A DNA stretch of 64,000 nt, taken from Rhodanobacter sp. Its GTDB lineage: Bacteria; Pseudomonadota; Gammaproteobacteria; Xanthomonadales; Rhodanobacteraceae. The position numbers and the translations under genes were made by a program. The DNA lies in the NCBI GenBank assembly GCA_040371205.1, contig AP031382.1, positions 2,725,562 through 2,789,561 on the forward strand, given 5' to 3'. Below the pieces are notes generated by a model. That model worked only from the letters and a program-made list of their open reading frames with translations, was not told the origin of the DNA and searched no databases. Positions 1-11,493 of this stretch are shown piece after piece; positions within the stretch are counted from its first letter, which is position 1, and each line of letters opens with the position of its first letter.

Positions 1-1407
1 ACTGGCGTCGATGGACGGGCTCTGTGCGGGATGCACCTCGACCTTGCCATCCCGGCGCAGCTGCACCTGGCCATCGGCCGGCACCAGCAGGACTTCGCCG
101 CTGCGCGCACGGCTGCCCTGCATCGCCAACCGCACCGGCAGGACGGAGTGAGCGGAGAGGCGCTCCAGCACGGTCTCGACGGACTCGGCGCCGTAGTGCT
201 GGGTCAGCAGGATGGTATGGCGCGCGCCGACCGGCAGCTCGGCGAGGAATTCGCAGACCGAGGCCAGTCCGTCGGCGGCAGCGCCCAGCGCCACCACCCG
301 GCTCAGCGCGCTGTCGAGGTCGTCCAGCAGCATCTCGGCAGGCTCCCAGGCCTGCGGCGCCACGGCCTCCTCCATCGACAACAGTTCCAGGCTCAGCGTC
401 GGCTTGAAGTCTTCGGCCGTGGGCTCGACGTCCGGCGCGAGGAAATCCGCGGCACTGAGCTTCTCGATGCCGAAGTCGGCGGCCTTGGCCGGCGCGGAAG
501 CGGATGCGTCGTGCTCGACCAGCGCCCAGCCATCCGGTACCGCCGGCGCCCTGGGCTCCCCGGCCGATGCTGGCGTGGCGGCGGGCGCGTCCTGCCATGC
601 GTCGTCCTGCGAGGCCAAGCTGAAATCGCCGTCGTGCATCGGCACGTCCTGACTCGGCGCGGCGTGCACGGGCTGCTCATCGGGCAGCAGGTTGTCGTCC
701 GCGAGCATGGCGGCCAGTTCCGCCTCCAGGTTGTCCGTGGCGGCATGGTCGCGCGACGCAAGCGCATCGACTTCCTCGTGCGGGGTCGGCATGCCGGCGA
801 TGAGGCTTTCCAGTTCGGGATCGAGTGCCGGCATCTCGACCGTCTCCGCCGCAGGCGTGGACGGCTGGGGCTCGGCGAGCAGCGCCGCCAGTTCCGCCTC
901 CAGGTCGTCGGCCGTGGCGTCGGCATGCAGTCCCGGCGCGTCGTCCGTGTCGGGCAGCGCGGTCGCAGCGGGCTCGTAGGCTGCCACCGGCTCCGGCACA
1001 GGCGGTTCGACCGGCACGGCGACGGTCGCCGGCACCACCGCTTGCGCGTCGGCTGGACGCGGCGGATCGATGTCGCCATTGGCCAGCACCTTCACTGCGA
1101 AGTGGCGCGCCCAGCGCGCACGGTCCCAACCGCTCAGGTCGCGGCTGGCGCGGGCGTCGTTGAGCACCAGGCGCGGACGGTCGCCGTCGACCATGCCGAA
1201 CAGGCGATCGAAGGCCTCGTCGTCCTCGTCGTCCAGGTTCACCACCAGCACGTCGGGATCGTGCCGGTGCAACGTGGCGGCGTCGAAGCCCGCGACGCCG
1301 CCCTCGTGCACGATGCGCGCGCCGCACTCCTGCAGGACCTGGCGCAGTTGCGCGCCCAGCTCGGCGTCGTCGAACAGCAACGCCACCGAAGGCTGCGTTT
1401 CAACCAT
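1..1407 (-). CDS. chpB: CheB-like protein of the Pil-Chp system, partial and degenerate
   Basis: The gene runs off the left edge; 469 codons are visible from an ATG at 1407. It overlaps the chpA stop by 8 bp, so it is the last seen gene of the pilG-to-chpA operon. Residues 1-120 resemble a response-regulator receiver, with the acidic pair D13-D14 present but Asn at residue 57 where the phosphorylated Asp should be. Residues 120-370 are an acidic, Ala/Pro-rich linker. Near 268-285 the CheB methylesterase motif G-A-S-T-G-G reads GAAADG, so the nucleophilic Ser is replaced by Ala; the following QH (His of the triad) is kept. The fold assignment is from family knowledge plus context; loss of esterase and phosphotransfer activity is inferred. 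The catalytic Asp would lie outside the window. It probably acts as a structural or adaptor member of the twitching chemosensory array. Confidence 0.75.
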   Translation of the reverse strand, partial: MVETQPSVALLFDDAELGAQLRQVLQECGARIVHEGGVAGFDAATLHRHDPDVLVVNLDDEDDEAFDRLFGMVDGDRPRLVLNDARASRDLSGWDRARWARHFAVKVLANGDIDPPRPADAQAVVPATVAVPVEPPVPEPVAAYEPAATALPDTDDAPGLHADATADDLEAELAALLAEPQPSTPAAETVEMPALDPELESLIAGMPTPHEEVDALASRDHAATDNLEAELAAMLADDNLLPDEQPVHAAPSQDVPMHDGDFSLASQDDAWQDAPAATPASAGEPRAPAVPDGWALVEHDASASAPAKAADFGIEKLSAADFLAPDVEPTAEDFKPTLSLELLSMEEAVAPQAWEPAEMLLDDLDSALSRVVALGAAADGLASVCEFLAELPVGARHTILLTQHYGAESVETVLERLSAHSVLPVRLAMQGSRARSGEVLLVPADGQVQLRRDGKVEVHPAQSPSIDAS

Positions 1408-4400
1408 GGTGCGGCTCCTGCGCAAGCTGCTCGACGGCGCGGCGTTCCAGCGTCTCGGCGCGCTGGTCCAGCACTTCGGCGATCTGCGACAGCAGTTCGG
1501 CCTCCTGGTACGGCTTGCCGAGGTAGCGGTCCACGCCGATGTCGAACGCGCGCTGGCGGTGCTTCTCGCCGGTGCGCGAGGTGATCATGATGATCGGCAC
1601 GTCGCGCAGGCGCGGGTCCGCCTTCATGTGGGTGGCCAGCTCGTAACCGTCCATGCGCGGCATCTCGATGTCCAGCAGCATCAGGTCGGGCACGCGCTCG
1701 TGCAGTTTCTCCAGCGCGTCCACGCCGTCCTTTGCGGTGCCCACTTCGTACTCGTGGCGCTCCAGCACGCGGCCGGTGACCTTGCGCATGGTGATCGAAT
1801 CGTCCACCACCATGACCAGCGGGCGGGTGCGCTGTTCCTCGATCTTCGGCAGCTCGACCGCAGCAAGGCCTTCGGACAGGCGTTGCTCGCGACGCGCCAC
1901 GCCGCTGCGGACCAGCGGCGCCAGGTCGAGAATCACCAGCACCGAACCGTCGCCCATGATGGTGGCGCCCAACACGCCGGGCACCGAACTCACCTGCGGG
2001 CCGACCGACTTCACCACGATTTCGCGCGAGCCCAGCACTGCGTCGACACGGATCGCGGCGCGCAGCTCGCCCGCGCGTGCCAGCAGCAGAGGCGGCTGCT
2101 CGCCCTCCGGCACCGCACCCGGCGGCAGGCCGAGCAGTTCGGCCAGGTCGTGGATGCCGAACTGCTCGTCGCCGTGGCTGAACGCCGGCTCGTGTTCGGC
2201 CATGCGCGCGGACAGTTCGTCGGCGTTGACGCGCGCCACGCCCTGCACCGAGGTCATCGGGATGGCGAAGGTGCTCTCGCCGATGCGCACCAGGATCGCC
2301 TGGGTCACCGCGAGCGTGAACGGCAGGCGCAGCACGAAGGTGGTGCCCTGGCCCTGTTGCGATTCGATCGCGAGCGAACCGCCCAGTTGCTTGATCTCGT
2401 TCGCCACCACGTCCATGCCCACGCCGCGGCCGGCAAGCTGGGTGATCGTGCTGGCGGTGGAGAAGCCGGGCTGGGTGATGAGTGCGAGCACCTGGTCGTC
2501 GGTGAGGCGCGTGTCGGCGGCGATCAGGCCACGCTCCACGCCGCGCTTGCGGATGGCGTCGCGGTCGAGGCCGCGGCCGTCGTCGCTGACCCGCACCACC
2601 ACCTCGGTGGCTTCGCGCGTCACGCGGATGCGCACCGCACCCTCGGCCGGCTTGCCCGCCTTGCGGCGGTCCTCGGACGATTCCAGGCCGTGCGCCACCG
2701 CGTTGCGCAGCATGTGCTCGAACGGCGCCTTGATGCGGTCGAGCAGGTTGCGGTCCATTTCGCCGTGCGCGCCGTCCACGTAGAGCTGCGCGCTCTTGCC
2801 TTCTTCCTGCGCGGCCTGGCGCAGGGTGCGGCGCAGGTTCGGCACCATGGTGTCGAACGGCAGCATGCGCGTGCGCAGCAGGCCTTCCTGCAGCTCGGTG
2901 CTGACGCGGGACTGCTGCACCAGCAGGTTTTCGGCCTGGCGGGTGAGTTCGTCCAGCGTGCCCTGGATGGACACCAAGTCCGATACCGACTCGGCCAGCG
3001 CACGCGAGTACTGCTGCAGCTGGGAGAAACGGTCGAGTTCCAGCGGATCGAACGCGGCGACGCTGCCGGCCTCGCGGTGTTCGCGCTGGAAGCGCGCGAT
3101 GATCTGCGCTTCGGTTTCGATTTCCAGCATGCGCAACTGGCTGCGCAGGCGTTGCACGGTCTGGTCCAGTTCGACCAGGTTGTTGCGGTAGCCGCCCACC
3201 TGCTGTTCCAGGCGCGAGCGGTAGATCGCCACCTCGCCCGCATGGTTCACCAGGTTGTCGAGCAGTTCGGCGCGTACGCGGATCTGCTCCTGCGACGAGG
3301 GCGCCTCGACGGCCTGCTCGGTCATCAGCTCCGGCAGCGGCTCAGTCGCATCCGCGGCCTGCGCCTGCGGCTGCGCGACAGGCTGTGCCGACGGCGCCAT
3401 ATGCGCGGCCAAGGCCTCGTCGTCGGCGAACTGCTGCTGGCCGGCCAAGGCCAGCAAGTGGTCGACGACCGCCTTCGGGTAAGCCGGCACCTGGCCTTGC
3501 GAGACCTCCTGCACCATGGTGTGCAACTGGTCGAAGCTGGTTTCCAGCACGGCGATCAACGCCGCTGCCTGGACCGCATCGCCCACCGGCTTTTCCAGCA
3601 GCGTCTCGATGGCGTGCGCCAGATCGCCCACCGACATCATGCCGGCGATGCGCGCGCCGCCCTTGAGCGTGTGAAGGTCGCGCTGCAGCTCGCCCAGGTA
3701 GGCCGCCGCCGATGGCTCGGCATGCCATTGCGCCAGCACGCCGTCGGCGTGGTCGAGAATTTCGCGGGCCTCCTCGACGAAGATCTCCAACAGGTCGGCG
3801 TCGATGGGCAACGCATCGTTGACGGCCGGCACGTCGGCAGCAGGCGCAGCGCGCACGGCCTCGGCCGCGGCACGACGGGCCGCTTCGGCTGCGCGTGCGG
3901 CTTCCTCCCTGGCCTTTTGCGCGGCGGCTTCTTCCGCGGCGCGCTGCTCGGCCGCCGCCTTTTCTGCGGCGGCGCGCATCTGCGCTTCGGCAGCCTCGCG
4001 GACAGCGCGCTCCTGCGCCTGACGCGCCTGCTCGGCACGTTCCTGCTCGGCACGTTCCTGCTCGGCACGTTCCTGCTCGGCACGTTCCTGCTCGAGACGT
4101 TCCTGCTCGAGACGTTCCTGCTCGAGACGTTCCTGCTCGAGACGTTCCTGCTCGAGACGTTCCTGCTCGAGACGTTCCTGCTCGAGACGTTCCTGCTCGA
4201 GACGTTCCTGCTCGAGATGCTCCTGCTCGAGGCGCTCTTGCTCTAGGCGATCCTGCTCGGCCTGTTCGTGTGCGGCTTGATCGTGTGTTGCCAATTCAGC
4301 AGCCGCCTGGCCGCTCGAAGACTGTTCGCCGGCCTCGTCGGCGCCTTGCTCGGCCCCGGCAGGTTCGGATTCGGCCGAGGCGTCCGGTTCGAATGCACCA

Positions 4401-7400
4401 AGCGCGGCCATCAGTTCGTTGGCGAAGTGGTCGTGCTCGCCGTCCTCCAGCGAGGCAGCCGGCGTGGCCGGCTCCGCATCGAACTCGGCTTCGTGGACAT
4501 CCGGCTCGCCCGGCTCCATCGCGGCCTCCGCGGTCGCCGCTTCGGGTTCGGCAAGCGGTGGCGCGGCTTCCGGGTGGTGCTCGGCGATGACGTGAGCGCC
4601 CTGCACTTCCGGATAGCGGTCGCGCATCTCGATCAGTTGAAGGGCCAACTGGTCGACGTTCGGCAGCTGCGGCAAGGCCACGTCGAACTGGGCCATCGTC
4701 TGGTCGACCACATCGGCCGAACGATCCATCAGGCGCACGCCTTCGCTCGACAGCGGCTGACCCACATGGCGCAGGCGCTTGAGCAGGGATTCCAGCGGCG
4801 ACAGCAGTTGGATGAGCAGCGGGATCTCGACCATCGCGATGGCCCCGTGCAGCGTGTGCACGGCGCGCAGCAGGTCTTCGCCCACCGGCAGCTCGCCGCT
4901 ACTGCGCTGGATCGCGGTGCGGATGGTCTGCAGGTATTGCGCGACTTCGCTGCGCAGGATTTCCAGCAGGACCGGATCGACCGACGGCAGCGGCGAGATG
5001 GCCAGCGATACCGGCGGTTCGGCCGGCGCCGGTACCGGAGCGGCCGCGATGGCGGCATCGGTGATGGCTGCGGCGGGAATCGCGTCGACGGCGGCATCGA
5101 AGCGCGGCACGCGACGGCGCACGACGCGGCGCACGGTCTCCATCGCGGCCGGCGCGTGGTCCTCGATGCGCGCGGCGGCATTGCCCGCGGCAAGCTTGGT
5201 GGCGGTCTGCTGGATGGCCTCGATCGGCGCGGTCGGCACGCCTTCGCCCTTCAGCGAAGCCAGCACCTGCGGCAAGGCGGCGATGGCGTGGCGCACCAGC
5301 GCCTGCACGCCTGCGTGCGGCTCGATGGTGTGGTCGAGCACGCGGTTGAGCATGTCCTCCACCTTCCACGCGAATTCGCCCAGCGCAGGGATGCCGACCA
5401 ACCGGCCGGAACCCTTGAGCGTGTGGAAGGAACGGCGGATCGGCGTGAGCGCGGCAAGCTGTGCAGGATCGGCCAGCCAGGCGCCCTCGGCGGTCAGCAG
5501 ATTGTCGATTTCTTCCTGCATTTCCTCCAGGAAGATGTCGCGGATGTCGTCGTCGATGCCTTCGGCCTGCTGGTCGAAGCGGAAGCCTTCGGCGAGCGCG
5601 CCGTGCGCCGGCACCTGCTCCTCGATTTCTTCCTCGATCTCGACCCAGTCGGCATCGTCGCCGGCAGGCATGGGCGGCATGGTGGGTTCGGTCTGCGCCA
5701 GGCGCAGGCCGTCGACGTCATGCGTCGGCGCCTGCTGCGGCACTTCCGGCGCCACGAACAGCTGACTGGGGTCGTCGCCGGCAAACACGCTCACCGGCTC
5801 GGACAGGGTTTCCTGGGGACGTTCCGGGGCGGCCGCCTCCGCCACCGGCAGCGGACGTTCGTCCGGCAGCGGCCAGTAGCCAAGCTGGCTGAGGCTGTGC
5901 TCGGCCACGTCGATGATGTGCGCCAGGCCGCCGCGATGCTCGCGCGCCGCTTCCAGGTAGTACTCCAGCGCGGCCAACGCGTCCGCCAGGTGATCCATCT
6001 GCGTGCTGCTTGGCACGCGGCGGTCACCCAGCAGTTCGTTGTGGATGAAGCGGCCGATGCCTTCGGCCAGTTCGGCCGGGCGCTCGGCGGAAAGCATGCG
6101 CGCAGCACCGGCCACCTCGGCCATCTGCGCCGGGGCGTCGGCCAGTCCGGCGTGCTCCCAGCCGGACTCGACGAATGCGACGATGGCTTCCTTGACCTTG
6201 GCGGTGCTGCGGATTGCCTCCTGCATCACTGTGCTGAGGATGCCCTGCACCTCGGTGCGCGGCAGCGACGGCGTTTCCGTTTCGTGCGCTTCTTCGCCGG
6301 CGCCCAGGCTTTCGATGTGGTCGTCCAGCGACGCTTCCACGTAGAGCAGCGCGCCGGCCACGTCGAGCAGGGTTTCCTCGTCGACGTTGCGCAACTTGTT
6401 GGCGACCTCCTCGAGCACGCGACGCTGCTCGTCGACCACTCGGCGCGGCACGGCCAGCGCCAGCATGCCGAGGGTGTCGGCGACGCGACCCAGCAGCTCG
6501 CATTGCGGCGCCAGCGAGGCCGCATCGGCGTTCGGCTGGCGCTGGAACAGGTCGAGCGCTTCCTTGACGCGCAGCAGATCTTCCTTGAGCGCCTTGGCCA
6601 CCGAGTCGAGCAGCGCGCGGTTGTGTCCGGCCATCGAGCCGCGGGCGTGCTCCAGTTCCTCGGCGTCGGGCAGCAGGCTGTCCAGCGCGTAGGTGCGGCG
6701 CAACAGCTCCATGTGCGGGCTGTGCTGACGCGACTGCGCCACGATGTAGAGCAGGCGGTTGCACAGGTCGTCGGCATCGCCGCCGCGCAGGCCACCCTCG
6801 CCTTGTTCGATCAACTGGCGGACATGGCGGTCCACCTTGCCGAGCAACTGGCGCAGCTCGGTGGCGTAGGGGCCGAGCATGCCTTGCTCCAGTCCTTCCA
6901 CCACGCCGGCGGCGATCCACCACAGGCGGCGCCCGTGCACGTGGAAGCAGCGCGCGGCGATGGCCAGCAGCGTTTTGCGCATGCCGGCCAGCGGCTGCGC
7001 CTGGCTCTGGCCACGGAACCAGGCCAGCATGTGCTGCTGGAATTGCACGCGCAACGCGGCCAGCTCGCCGCGGCGCTCGTGCGCCTGGGCCTCGCTCATG
7101 GCGGCGGGCGCCTGGGCGGGCAGGAAGGCATCGAGGTTGGGGCGGAACAGCGCGGCCTCGGTCAACGCCTCCTCGTCGCGGCTGGCGCGCAGGTCGTTCA
7201 GCAGCGGCAGCAGCACCACCGGCACGTCGCGGTGGCCGCTGGCGACGCGTTCGAGGTAGTCGGGCAGCTGCATCAGCCCGCGCATCATCGCGGCGTAGGC
7301 ATCCTCGCGTTGCACGACCTTGTTCTGCAGCAGCGCGATGGCGAGCAATTCCATTTCCGTCGCCACCATCGCCGGGCCGGGCAGCTCGACCATGCGCAGC

Positions 7401-7567
7401 GTGCCCTGCACCTGGTGCAGGCAATCCGCGCACACGCGCATCGCGCCGGCGTCGGACGGGTTGCCGACGTAGGACTCCAGCGACTCGCGGGCATCAGACA
7501 GCGTCTGCTCCAGCTCGGGCCGGACCCACTGCAGCGTGGTGAAATCAATGTTGTCTTGAAGTCTCAT
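1400..7567 (-). CDS. chpA: Hybrid chemosensory histidine kinase ChpA (twitching motility)
   Basis: A 2055-residue CheA-type kinase of the type IV pilus chemosensory system; it phosphorylates PilG and PilH. Several Hpt modules lie in the N-terminal two thirds, with phosphorylatable His visible in HQVQG (about residue 50), HTLKG (about 714), HTLHG (about 905) and HTLKG (about 1298). Residues 1100-1185 are a charged LEQER-type repeat, followed by an Ala/Glu-rich coiled coil. The dimerisation helix, HATPase (N-box NAVAHGLE near 1620, GRGVGMD near 1712), CheW-like regulatory domain and a C-terminal receiver (about 1917-2035, DDS and LLDIEMP motifs) complete the usual ChpA order. The gene follows pilJ after 74 bp and overlaps the next gene by 8 bp. 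All catalytic parts look intact. Confidence 0.97.
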   Translation of the reverse strand: MRLQDNIDFTTLQWVRPELEQTLSDARESLESYVGNPSDAGAMRVCADCLHQVQGTLRMVELPGPAMVATEMELLAIALLQNKVVQREDAYAAMMRGLMQLPDYLERVASGHRDVPVVLLPLLNDLRASRDEEALTEAALFRPNLDAFLPAQAPAAMSEAQAHERRGELAALRVQFQQHMLAWFRGQSQAQPLAGMRKTLLAIAARCFHVHGRRLWWIAAGVVEGLEQGMLGPYATELRQLLGKVDRHVRQLIEQGEGGLRGGDADDLCNRLLYIVAQSRQHSPHMELLRRTYALDSLLPDAEELEHARGSMAGHNRALLDSVAKALKEDLLRVKEALDLFQRQPNADAASLAPQCELLGRVADTLGMLALAVPRRVVDEQRRVLEEVANKLRNVDEETLLDVAGALLYVEASLDDHIESLGAGEEAHETETPSLPRTEVQGILSTVMQEAIRSTAKVKEAIVAFVESGWEHAGLADAPAQMAEVAGAARMLSAERPAELAEGIGRFIHNELLGDRRVPSSTQMDHLADALAALEYYLEAAREHRGGLAHIIDVAEHSLSQLGYWPLPDERPLPVAEAAAPERPQETLSEPVSVFAGDDPSQLFVAPEVPQQAPTHDVDGLRLAQTEPTMPPMPAGDDADWVEIEEEIEEQVPAHGALAEGFRFDQQAEGIDDDIRDIFLEEMQEEIDNLLTAEGAWLADPAQLAALTPIRRSFHTLKGSGRLVGIPALGEFAWKVEDMLNRVLDHTIEPHAGVQALVRHAIAALPQVLASLKGEGVPTAPIEAIQQTATKLAAGNAAARIEDHAPAAMETVRRVVRRRVPRFDAAVDAIPAAAITDAAIAAAPVPAPAEPPVSLAISPLPSVDPVLLEILRSEVAQYLQTIRTAIQRSSGELPVGEDLLRAVHTLHGAIAMVEIPLLIQLLSPLESLLKRLRHVGQPLSSEGVRLMDRSADVVDQTMAQFDVALPQLPNVDQLALQLIEMRDRYPEVQGAHVIAEHHPEAAPPLAEPEAATAEAAMEPGEPDVHEAEFDAEPATPAASLEDGEHDHFANELMAALGAFEPDASAESEPAGAEQGADEAGEQSSSGQAAAELATHDQAAHEQAEQDRLEQERLEQEHLEQERLEQERLEQERLEQERLEQERLEQERLEQERLEQERLEQERAEQERAEQERAEQERAEQARQAQERAVREAAEAQMRAAAEKAAAEQRAAEEAAAQKAREEAARAAEAARRAAAEAVRAAPAADVPAVNDALPIDADLLEIFVEEAREILDHADGVLAQWHAEPSAAAYLGELQRDLHTLKGGARIAGMMSVGDLAHAIETLLEKPVGDAVQAAALIAVLETSFDQLHTMVQEVSQGQVPAYPKAVVDHLLALAGQQQFADDEALAAHMAPSAQPVAQPQAQAADATEPLPELMTEQAVEAPSSQEQIRVRAELLDNLVNHAGEVAIYRSRLEQQVGGYRNNLVELDQTVQRLRSQLRMLEIETEAQIIARFQREHREAGSVAAFDPLELDRFSQLQQYSRALAESVSDLVSIQGTLDELTRQAENLLVQQSRVSTELQEGLLRTRMLPFDTMVPNLRRTLRQAAQEEGKSAQLYVDGAHGEMDRNLLDRIKAPFEHMLRNAVAHGLESSEDRRKAGKPAEGAVRIRVTREATEVVVRVSDDGRGLDRDAIRKRGVERGLIAADTRLTDDQVLALITQPGFSTASTITQLAGRGVGMDVVANEIKQLGGSLAIESQQGQGTTFVLRLPFTLAVTQAILVRIGESTFAIPMTSVQGVARVNADELSARMAEHEPAFSHGDEQFGIHDLAELLGLPPGAVPEGEQPPLLLARAGELRAAIRVDAVLGSREIVVKSVGPQVSSVPGVLGATIMGDGSVLVILDLAPLVRSGVARREQRLSEGLAAVELPKIEEQRTRPLVMVVDDSITMRKVTGRVLERHEYEVGTAKDGVDALEKLHERVPDLMLLDIEMPRMDGYELATHMKADPRLRDVPIIMITSRTGEKHRQRAFDIGVDRYLGKPYQEAELLSQIAEVLDQRAETLERRAVEQLAQEPHHG
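4031..4255 (-). repeat. 15-bp in-frame tandem repeat inside chpA
   Basis: Fifteen consecutive 15-bp units lie head to tail. On the plus strand, four begin ctcggcacg, eight begin ctcgagacg and are identical, and three near 4211-4255 are degenerate. Each unit adds five residues of the series LEQER or AEQER, so any gain or loss of units keeps the reading frame and changes only the length of a charged helical linker between the Hpt modules. The eight identical copies point to recent expansion or homogenisation. Confidence 0.95.
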
Positions 7568-7641
7568 GCACTTCCCTCAGCGGTTGCGCGGCGCATCGCC
7601 ACGCCACCATCGAGACTGCCCCTAGTCAGTAAATGTCGCCG

Positions 7642-9678
7642 TCAGCCCGGCAGCTTGAAGTGGGCCACCGAACGACGCAGGTCGCTGGCCAACTGCGCCA
7701 ACGTACCGATCGAATCCGCCGTGCGGCTCGCACCCTGCGAAGTCTGCGAGGTGATCTCGCGGATGGCGTTCATGGATTGCGAGATGTCCGTCGCCGCCGC
7801 CGACTGCTGGCGCGCCGCGCTGGAGATGTTCTGAATCAGCGCGGACAGGTCGTGCGACACGCGCTCGATGTCGCCCAGCGCGCTGCCGGCGTCCTCCGCC
7901 TTGCGCGCACCGGCCACCACTTCGGCGGTGGTCTGCTCCATCGAGTTCACCGCTTCGTTGGTGTCGGACTGAATCGCCTGCACCAGCGTCTCGATTCGCT
8001 TCGTGGCGCTCGCCGAGCGTTCGGCGAGGCGCTGCACTTCGTCCGCCACCACCGCGAAGCCTCGGCCCGCCTCGCCGGCCGAGGCCGCCTGGATCGCCGC
8101 GTTCAAGGCGAGGATGTTGGTCTGCTCGGCGATGTCGTTGATCAGTTCCACGATCGAGCCGATCTCCTGCGAGGATTCGCCCAGGCGCTTGATGCGCTTG
8201 GACGTCTCCTGGATCTGGTCGCGGATCGAGTCCATGCCGGAGATCGTCTCGCGCACCACCTCGGCGCCGTGCGAGGCGATCTGCACCGAACGCTCGGCCA
8301 CGTCGGCCGATTCGGCGGAGTTCTTCGACACGTGGTCCAGCGAGCTGGCGATCTCGTTGATCGCGCCGGTGGCGGTACTGATCTGCTGCGCCTGCTGTTC
8401 GGCCGCGTCGGCCAGGTGGCGCGCGGTGGTCTGGGTTTCCTGCGCCGACGAGGACACCTGCTCGGAGGTCTCGTTGATGGTGGTCACCAGGGTGCGCAGC
8501 TCGTCGATGGCGTAGTTCACCGAGTCGGCGATGGCGCCGGTGATTTCCTCGGTCACCGTGGTCTTCACCGTCAGGTCGCCTTCGGCCAGCGCGCCCATTT
8601 CGTCCAGCAGGCGCATGATCGCCTCCTGGTTGCGCTGGTTGAGCGAGGTGGACTCGGCGAAGCGGCGGCGCTGGTCGCGCACCAGGCTGACCACCAGCAA
8701 GAGAGCGAAGGCCACCGCACCGATGGCGGCGAGCAGGCCCCACCACACGTTCGGGAAGAAGCGGCGCAGCGGCAGCTTGCCGATCTGGTCGGCGAGGTCG
8801 TTCGCGCGCAGCAGCACCGACTGCGAGTCCAGCGAGGCCTGGGTGCCGGCCTGCTTCACCGCGATGAGGTTGCCGGAAGCGGACACCAGCTTGGCCAACG
8901 GGTCGGCCAGCTTGTCCCAGTTGGTCTGCATGTCGTCGAGGATCTTGCGCGCGTTGGCGTCGGCGATCGGCTTGACGCCGCTGCCCGGATCGCTCTTGAC
9001 CAACGCCTGCAGCACGATGCCGTACTGCTGCGCGTCGCGCTGCAGGCCGTCGGCGGCGGCCTGGGCGTTGTCGCCGCCCTGCAGCACTTCCTGCACGCGG
9101 CGGATGATGCGGTCGGCCGACAGCATCTGGCGCGAGGTGCCGAGCATCTGGTCGGCGCTGCCGTTGCGCTGCTGCAGGATGGTGACCACCTGCTCCATGC
9201 TGGAATTGAGCAGCGGCATCTGCTGCGACACGGTGGCCGCGCGCTGTCCGGAGTCGAGCACCACGGCCTTGTTCGAGAGGATCTTGCCGATGTCCCCGTC
9301 GAGCTGCTTCCAGGCGCCGGCCAGCGCGCTGTCCGCGCGGCCGACCGGCGTGGCGTTGTTGTCGGAGTAGGCGTGCATGCCGGTCGACGCGTCGCCCCTG
9401 TTCAGCTTGCGCACCGCCGAGTCGATGGCGTTGCGCGTGCTTTCCAGCTCCTTGTACGACTCGGCGTTGCCGTCGGAGGATTCCAGCGCGAACTTCGCGG
9501 TCTGCTGCGACAGCACCTGGATCTGCGTGGTCAGCGCAACGGCCTGGCGGTCTTCGCCGTTCTTCACGTTGAGCTGCCAGAAATCCAGGGCCGCGAAACC
9601 GATCGCGACCAGCAACAGGACAATGAGTGCGGTGTTACCACGCTCCTTGCCGACGCCCCCAGTAGTGCTCATGTTCAC
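7642..9678 (-). CDS. pilJ: Methyl-accepting chemotaxis protein PilJ
   Basis: 678 residues; the membrane receptor of the Pil-Chp chemosensory array. A first transmembrane helix lies at about residues 18-37, a periplasmic ligand-binding region of about 270 residues follows, and a second transmembrane helix lies near 305-330. HAMP-like sequence and a long methyl-accepting coiled coil come next; the highly conserved hairpin tip contains ALNAAIQAA and [11 protein letters not shown]. The ATG at 9678 gives a short cytoplasmic N-terminus (MNMSTTGG) before the first helix, as usual. It sits between pilI and chpA in the standard order. Confidence 0.96.
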   Translation of the reverse strand: MNMSTTGGVGKERGNTALIVLLLVAIGFAALDFWQLNVKNGEDRQAVALTTQIQVLSQQTAKFALESSDGNAESYKELESTRNAIDSAVRKLNRGDASTGMHAYSDNNATPVGRADSALAGAWKQLDGDIGKILSNKAVVLDSGQRAATVSQQMPLLNSSMEQVVTILQQRNGSADQMLGTSRQMLSADRIIRRVQEVLQGGDNAQAAADGLQRDAQQYGIVLQALVKSDPGSGVKPIADANARKILDDMQTNWDKLADPLAKLVSASGNLIAVKQAGTQASLDSQSVLLRANDLADQIGKLPLRRFFPNVWWGLLAAIGAVAFALLLVVSLVRDQRRRFAESTSLNQRNQEAIMRLLDEMGALAEGDLTVKTTVTEEITGAIADSVNYAIDELRTLVTTINETSEQVSSSAQETQTTARHLADAAEQQAQQISTATGAINEIASSLDHVSKNSAESADVAERSVQIASHGAEVVRETISGMDSIRDQIQETSKRIKRLGESSQEIGSIVELINDIAEQTNILALNAAIQAASAGEAGRGFAVVADEVQRLAERSASATKRIETLVQAIQSDTNEAVNSMEQTTAEVVAGARKAEDAGSALGDIERVSHDLSALIQNISSAARQQSAAATDISQSMNAIREITSQTSQGASRTADSIGTLAQLASDLRRSVAHFKLPG

Positions 9679-9807
9679 CTCGTCCGTCTACTTCGCAGGG
9701 TCGGCCGCGTCGTCGGACGGGCAAACCCTGAATCTGTCGTCGAATCTGTCGTCTTGGAGTTGCCGGCCCGTGACGGCACCGGACCTGCTGCCCGCAACCG
9801 CTCCGTA

Positions 9808-10353
9808 TCAGGCCGCGGCCTGGCGGAAATCGGGGGCGCGCACCAGCCTGCCCATGCTCAGTATCGCCATCTGCTGCCCGCTCTCGCCCACCCGCTGCTC
9901 GGCGAAGCGCGCCAGCCGCGGATCGTCTTCCTGCTCCGCCTCGCGCCGCTGCTCCGCGTCCACCGTGCGCTGGCCGAACACCTCGTCCACCAGCAGCGCC
10001 ACGCTGCCGGCGCCCTGGCGCACCACCAGCAGGCGCGCGCGGTCGGTCAGCTGCGTGCGCTCGCCGAACAGGAATCGTCCGAAATCCACCACCGGCATCA
10101 GGTTGCCGCGCACGTTGGCCACGCCGAGCAGCCACGGCTGCGTGCGCGGCACCGCAGTGAGCGGCGGCAATGCCAGCAGTTCGTTGATCTCGCCGATCTC
10201 GCTGACCAGGGTGCGCGCCCCGACGCGATAGCCGATGCCGCGCCACAGGCCGGGCGCGTCCATCCGATCGCGGGTGTCGGAGGCGTGCGCCAGCGACAGG
10301 CGCTCGTAGCGGGCCAGGATCTCGAACGGCGTAAGGACGGTGCTTGCGTTCAT
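9808..10353 (-). CDS. pilI: CheW-like adaptor PilI
   Basis: 181 residues. A single CheW domain couples the PilJ receptor to the ChpA kinase. The conserved CheW core is visible as WLLGVANVRGNLMPVVD near the middle, with a later LLVDEVFG strand. The start ATG at 10353 overlaps the pilH stop by 4 bp (ATGA), which supports this start and translational coupling. A 129-bp gap separates it from pilJ; nothing convincing was recognised in the gap. Confidence 0.93.
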   Translation of the reverse strand: MNASTVLTPFEILARYERLSLAHASDTRDRMDAPGLWRGIGYRVGARTLVSEIGEINELLALPPLTAVPRTQPWLLGVANVRGNLMPVVDFGRFLFGERTQLTDRARLLVVRQGAGSVALLVDEVFGQRTVDAEQRREAEQEDDPRLARFAEQRVGESGQQMAILSMGRLVRAPDFRQAAA

Positions 10354-10721
10354 GCCGCGCTCGACAGCAGTTGGCTGATGCAGGCGAGCAACTCGCCCTC
10401 GTTCACCGGCTTGGTGATGAAGGCGCGCGCACCCTGGCGCAGCCCCCACACGCGGTCGGTTTCCATCGCCTTGGTGGTGATCATCACGATGGGCACGCCG
10501 GCGGTGACCGGGTCGCGGGTCAGCGTGCGGGTGGCCTGGAAGCCGTTCATGCCGGGCATGATGACGTCCATGATGACCAGCGCGGGCGGCGTGCTGCGCA
10601 CGCGCTCGATGCCCTCCTCGGCGTTGCCGACGGAGGAGACTTGATGACCCGCACGTTCGAGCAGCGTGGTGAGCACGCGCACGTCGATGGGCGAGTCGTC
10701 GATGATGAGAATGTCGGCCAC
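10350..10721 (-). CDS. pilH: Response regulator PilH
   Basis: 123 residues, a single receiver domain. The acidic pocket (IIDDSP), the phosphoacceptor Asp in VIMDVIMPGMNG and the signalling Lys in FITKPV are all present. I chose a GTG start at 10721 because it begins the domain at the usual place (ADILIIDDS) and has AGGGG about 7 nt upstream; no suitable ATG lies nearby. It overlaps pilI by 4 bp and follows pilG by 23 bp. In characterised systems PilG and PilH have opposing effects on pilus extension and retraction. Confidence 0.92.
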   Translation of the reverse strand: MADILIIDDSPIDVRVLTTLLERAGHQVSSVGNAEEGIERVRSTPPALVIMDVIMPGMNGFQATRTLTRDPVTAGVPIVMITTKAMETDRVWGLRQGARAFITKPVNEGELLACISQLLSSAA

Positions 10722-10744
10722 AGTTTTCCCCTGAGTGCCTGTGG

Positions 10745-11155
10745 TCAGCGGCCGGCCGCCGCACCGACGTAATGCTGGATGGCACCCAGCAGTTCGTCGC
10801 GCGTGAACGGTTTGGTGAGGTATTGCTCGGCGCCCACGACGCGTCCGCGCGCCTTGTCGAACAGGCCGTCCTTGGAGCTGAGCATGATGACCGGCGTGGC
10901 CCGGAACTGCGGGTTGTTCTTGATCAGCGCGCAGGTCTGGTAGCCGTCCAGGCGCGGCATCATGATGTCGACGAAGATGATGGCCGGCTTCTGGTCGGCG
11001 ATCTTGGCCAGCGCCTCGAAGCCGTCCACGGCGGTCAGCACCTCGCAGCCCTCCTTCTTCAGAAGGGTTTCTGCCGTGCGACGGATGGTCTTGGAGTCGT
11101 CGATCACCATGACCCGCAGGCCGGCCAGACCATTCGCGTTCGCGTTCAGATTCAT
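10745..11155 (-). CDS. pilG: Response regulator PilG
   Basis: 136 residues: a short N-terminal extension and one CheY-like receiver. VIDDSKT, the phosphoacceptor Asp in IIFVDIMMPRLDGYQ and Lys in YLTKPF are intact. It is the first gene of the minus-strand chemosensory operon (pilG-pilH-pilI-pilJ-chpA-chpB), so the promoter for the group should lie in 11156-11493. The protein is highly typical of the family. Confidence 0.96.
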   Translation of the reverse strand: MNLNANANGLAGLRVMVIDDSKTIRRTAETLLKKEGCEVLTAVDGFEALAKIADQKPAIIFVDIMMPRLDGYQTCALIKNNPQFRATPVIMLSSKDGLFDKARGRVVGAEQYLTKPFTRDELLGAIQHYVGAAAGR

Positions 11156-11493
11156 TTACTCCCCCTGTTGCCCACCATGAGCCCAGGAAAACCAGCACGG
11201 CGAGCAACAAACGTGCCGCCGGGCTTGCATGATTAGACAACTTTGCTCGGTACTGTGCCCCGCAACCCCCGCCACACAGCGGGTTATGCATGGTGGTTGT
11301 TTACTGCCTGCCCGCGATTGCGTCAAGCAAGATTCGCCTTGCAGCGCGCCTTGCGGGTGCGCATTGTGCCGTATTTCGACACGGTCCAGCCTTCCGCGGC
11401 ACACGCGCTTGTCGCCGCCGCCGCCGTGGGCGAACATCGCCTTTCCCCCTCGTCCGACGCATGGCGTCGCAAAACCTTTCGCGGAGAACCCCG
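11156..11493. other. Divergent intergenic region pilG / gshB
   Basis: 338 bp separate the starts of pilG (minus) and gshB (plus) and must hold the promoters of both operons. An upstream extension of the gshB frame is possible but has no codon pattern of its own. I looked for a sigma54 motif for pilG and found only TGGC and TTGC elements with wrong spacing. I see no RNA element or clear operator. Confidence 0.5.

Noticed and set aside
4031-4255. Regular short repeats that could suggest a CRISPR array
   Set aside because: The units are contiguous without spacers, 15 bp long and in frame within chpA.
1070-7834. Very long open frames on the plus strand opposite chpA (1070-4246 and 4268-7834)
   Set aside because: They are antisense shadows of a GC-rich gene with strong codon bias. 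The translation is low-complexity, has no family resemblance, and the minus frame encodes a complete ChpA.
11230-11300. Sigma54 promoter for the pilG operon
   Set aside because: The TGGC and TTGC elements are present but are two bases too close for the -24/-12 spacing.
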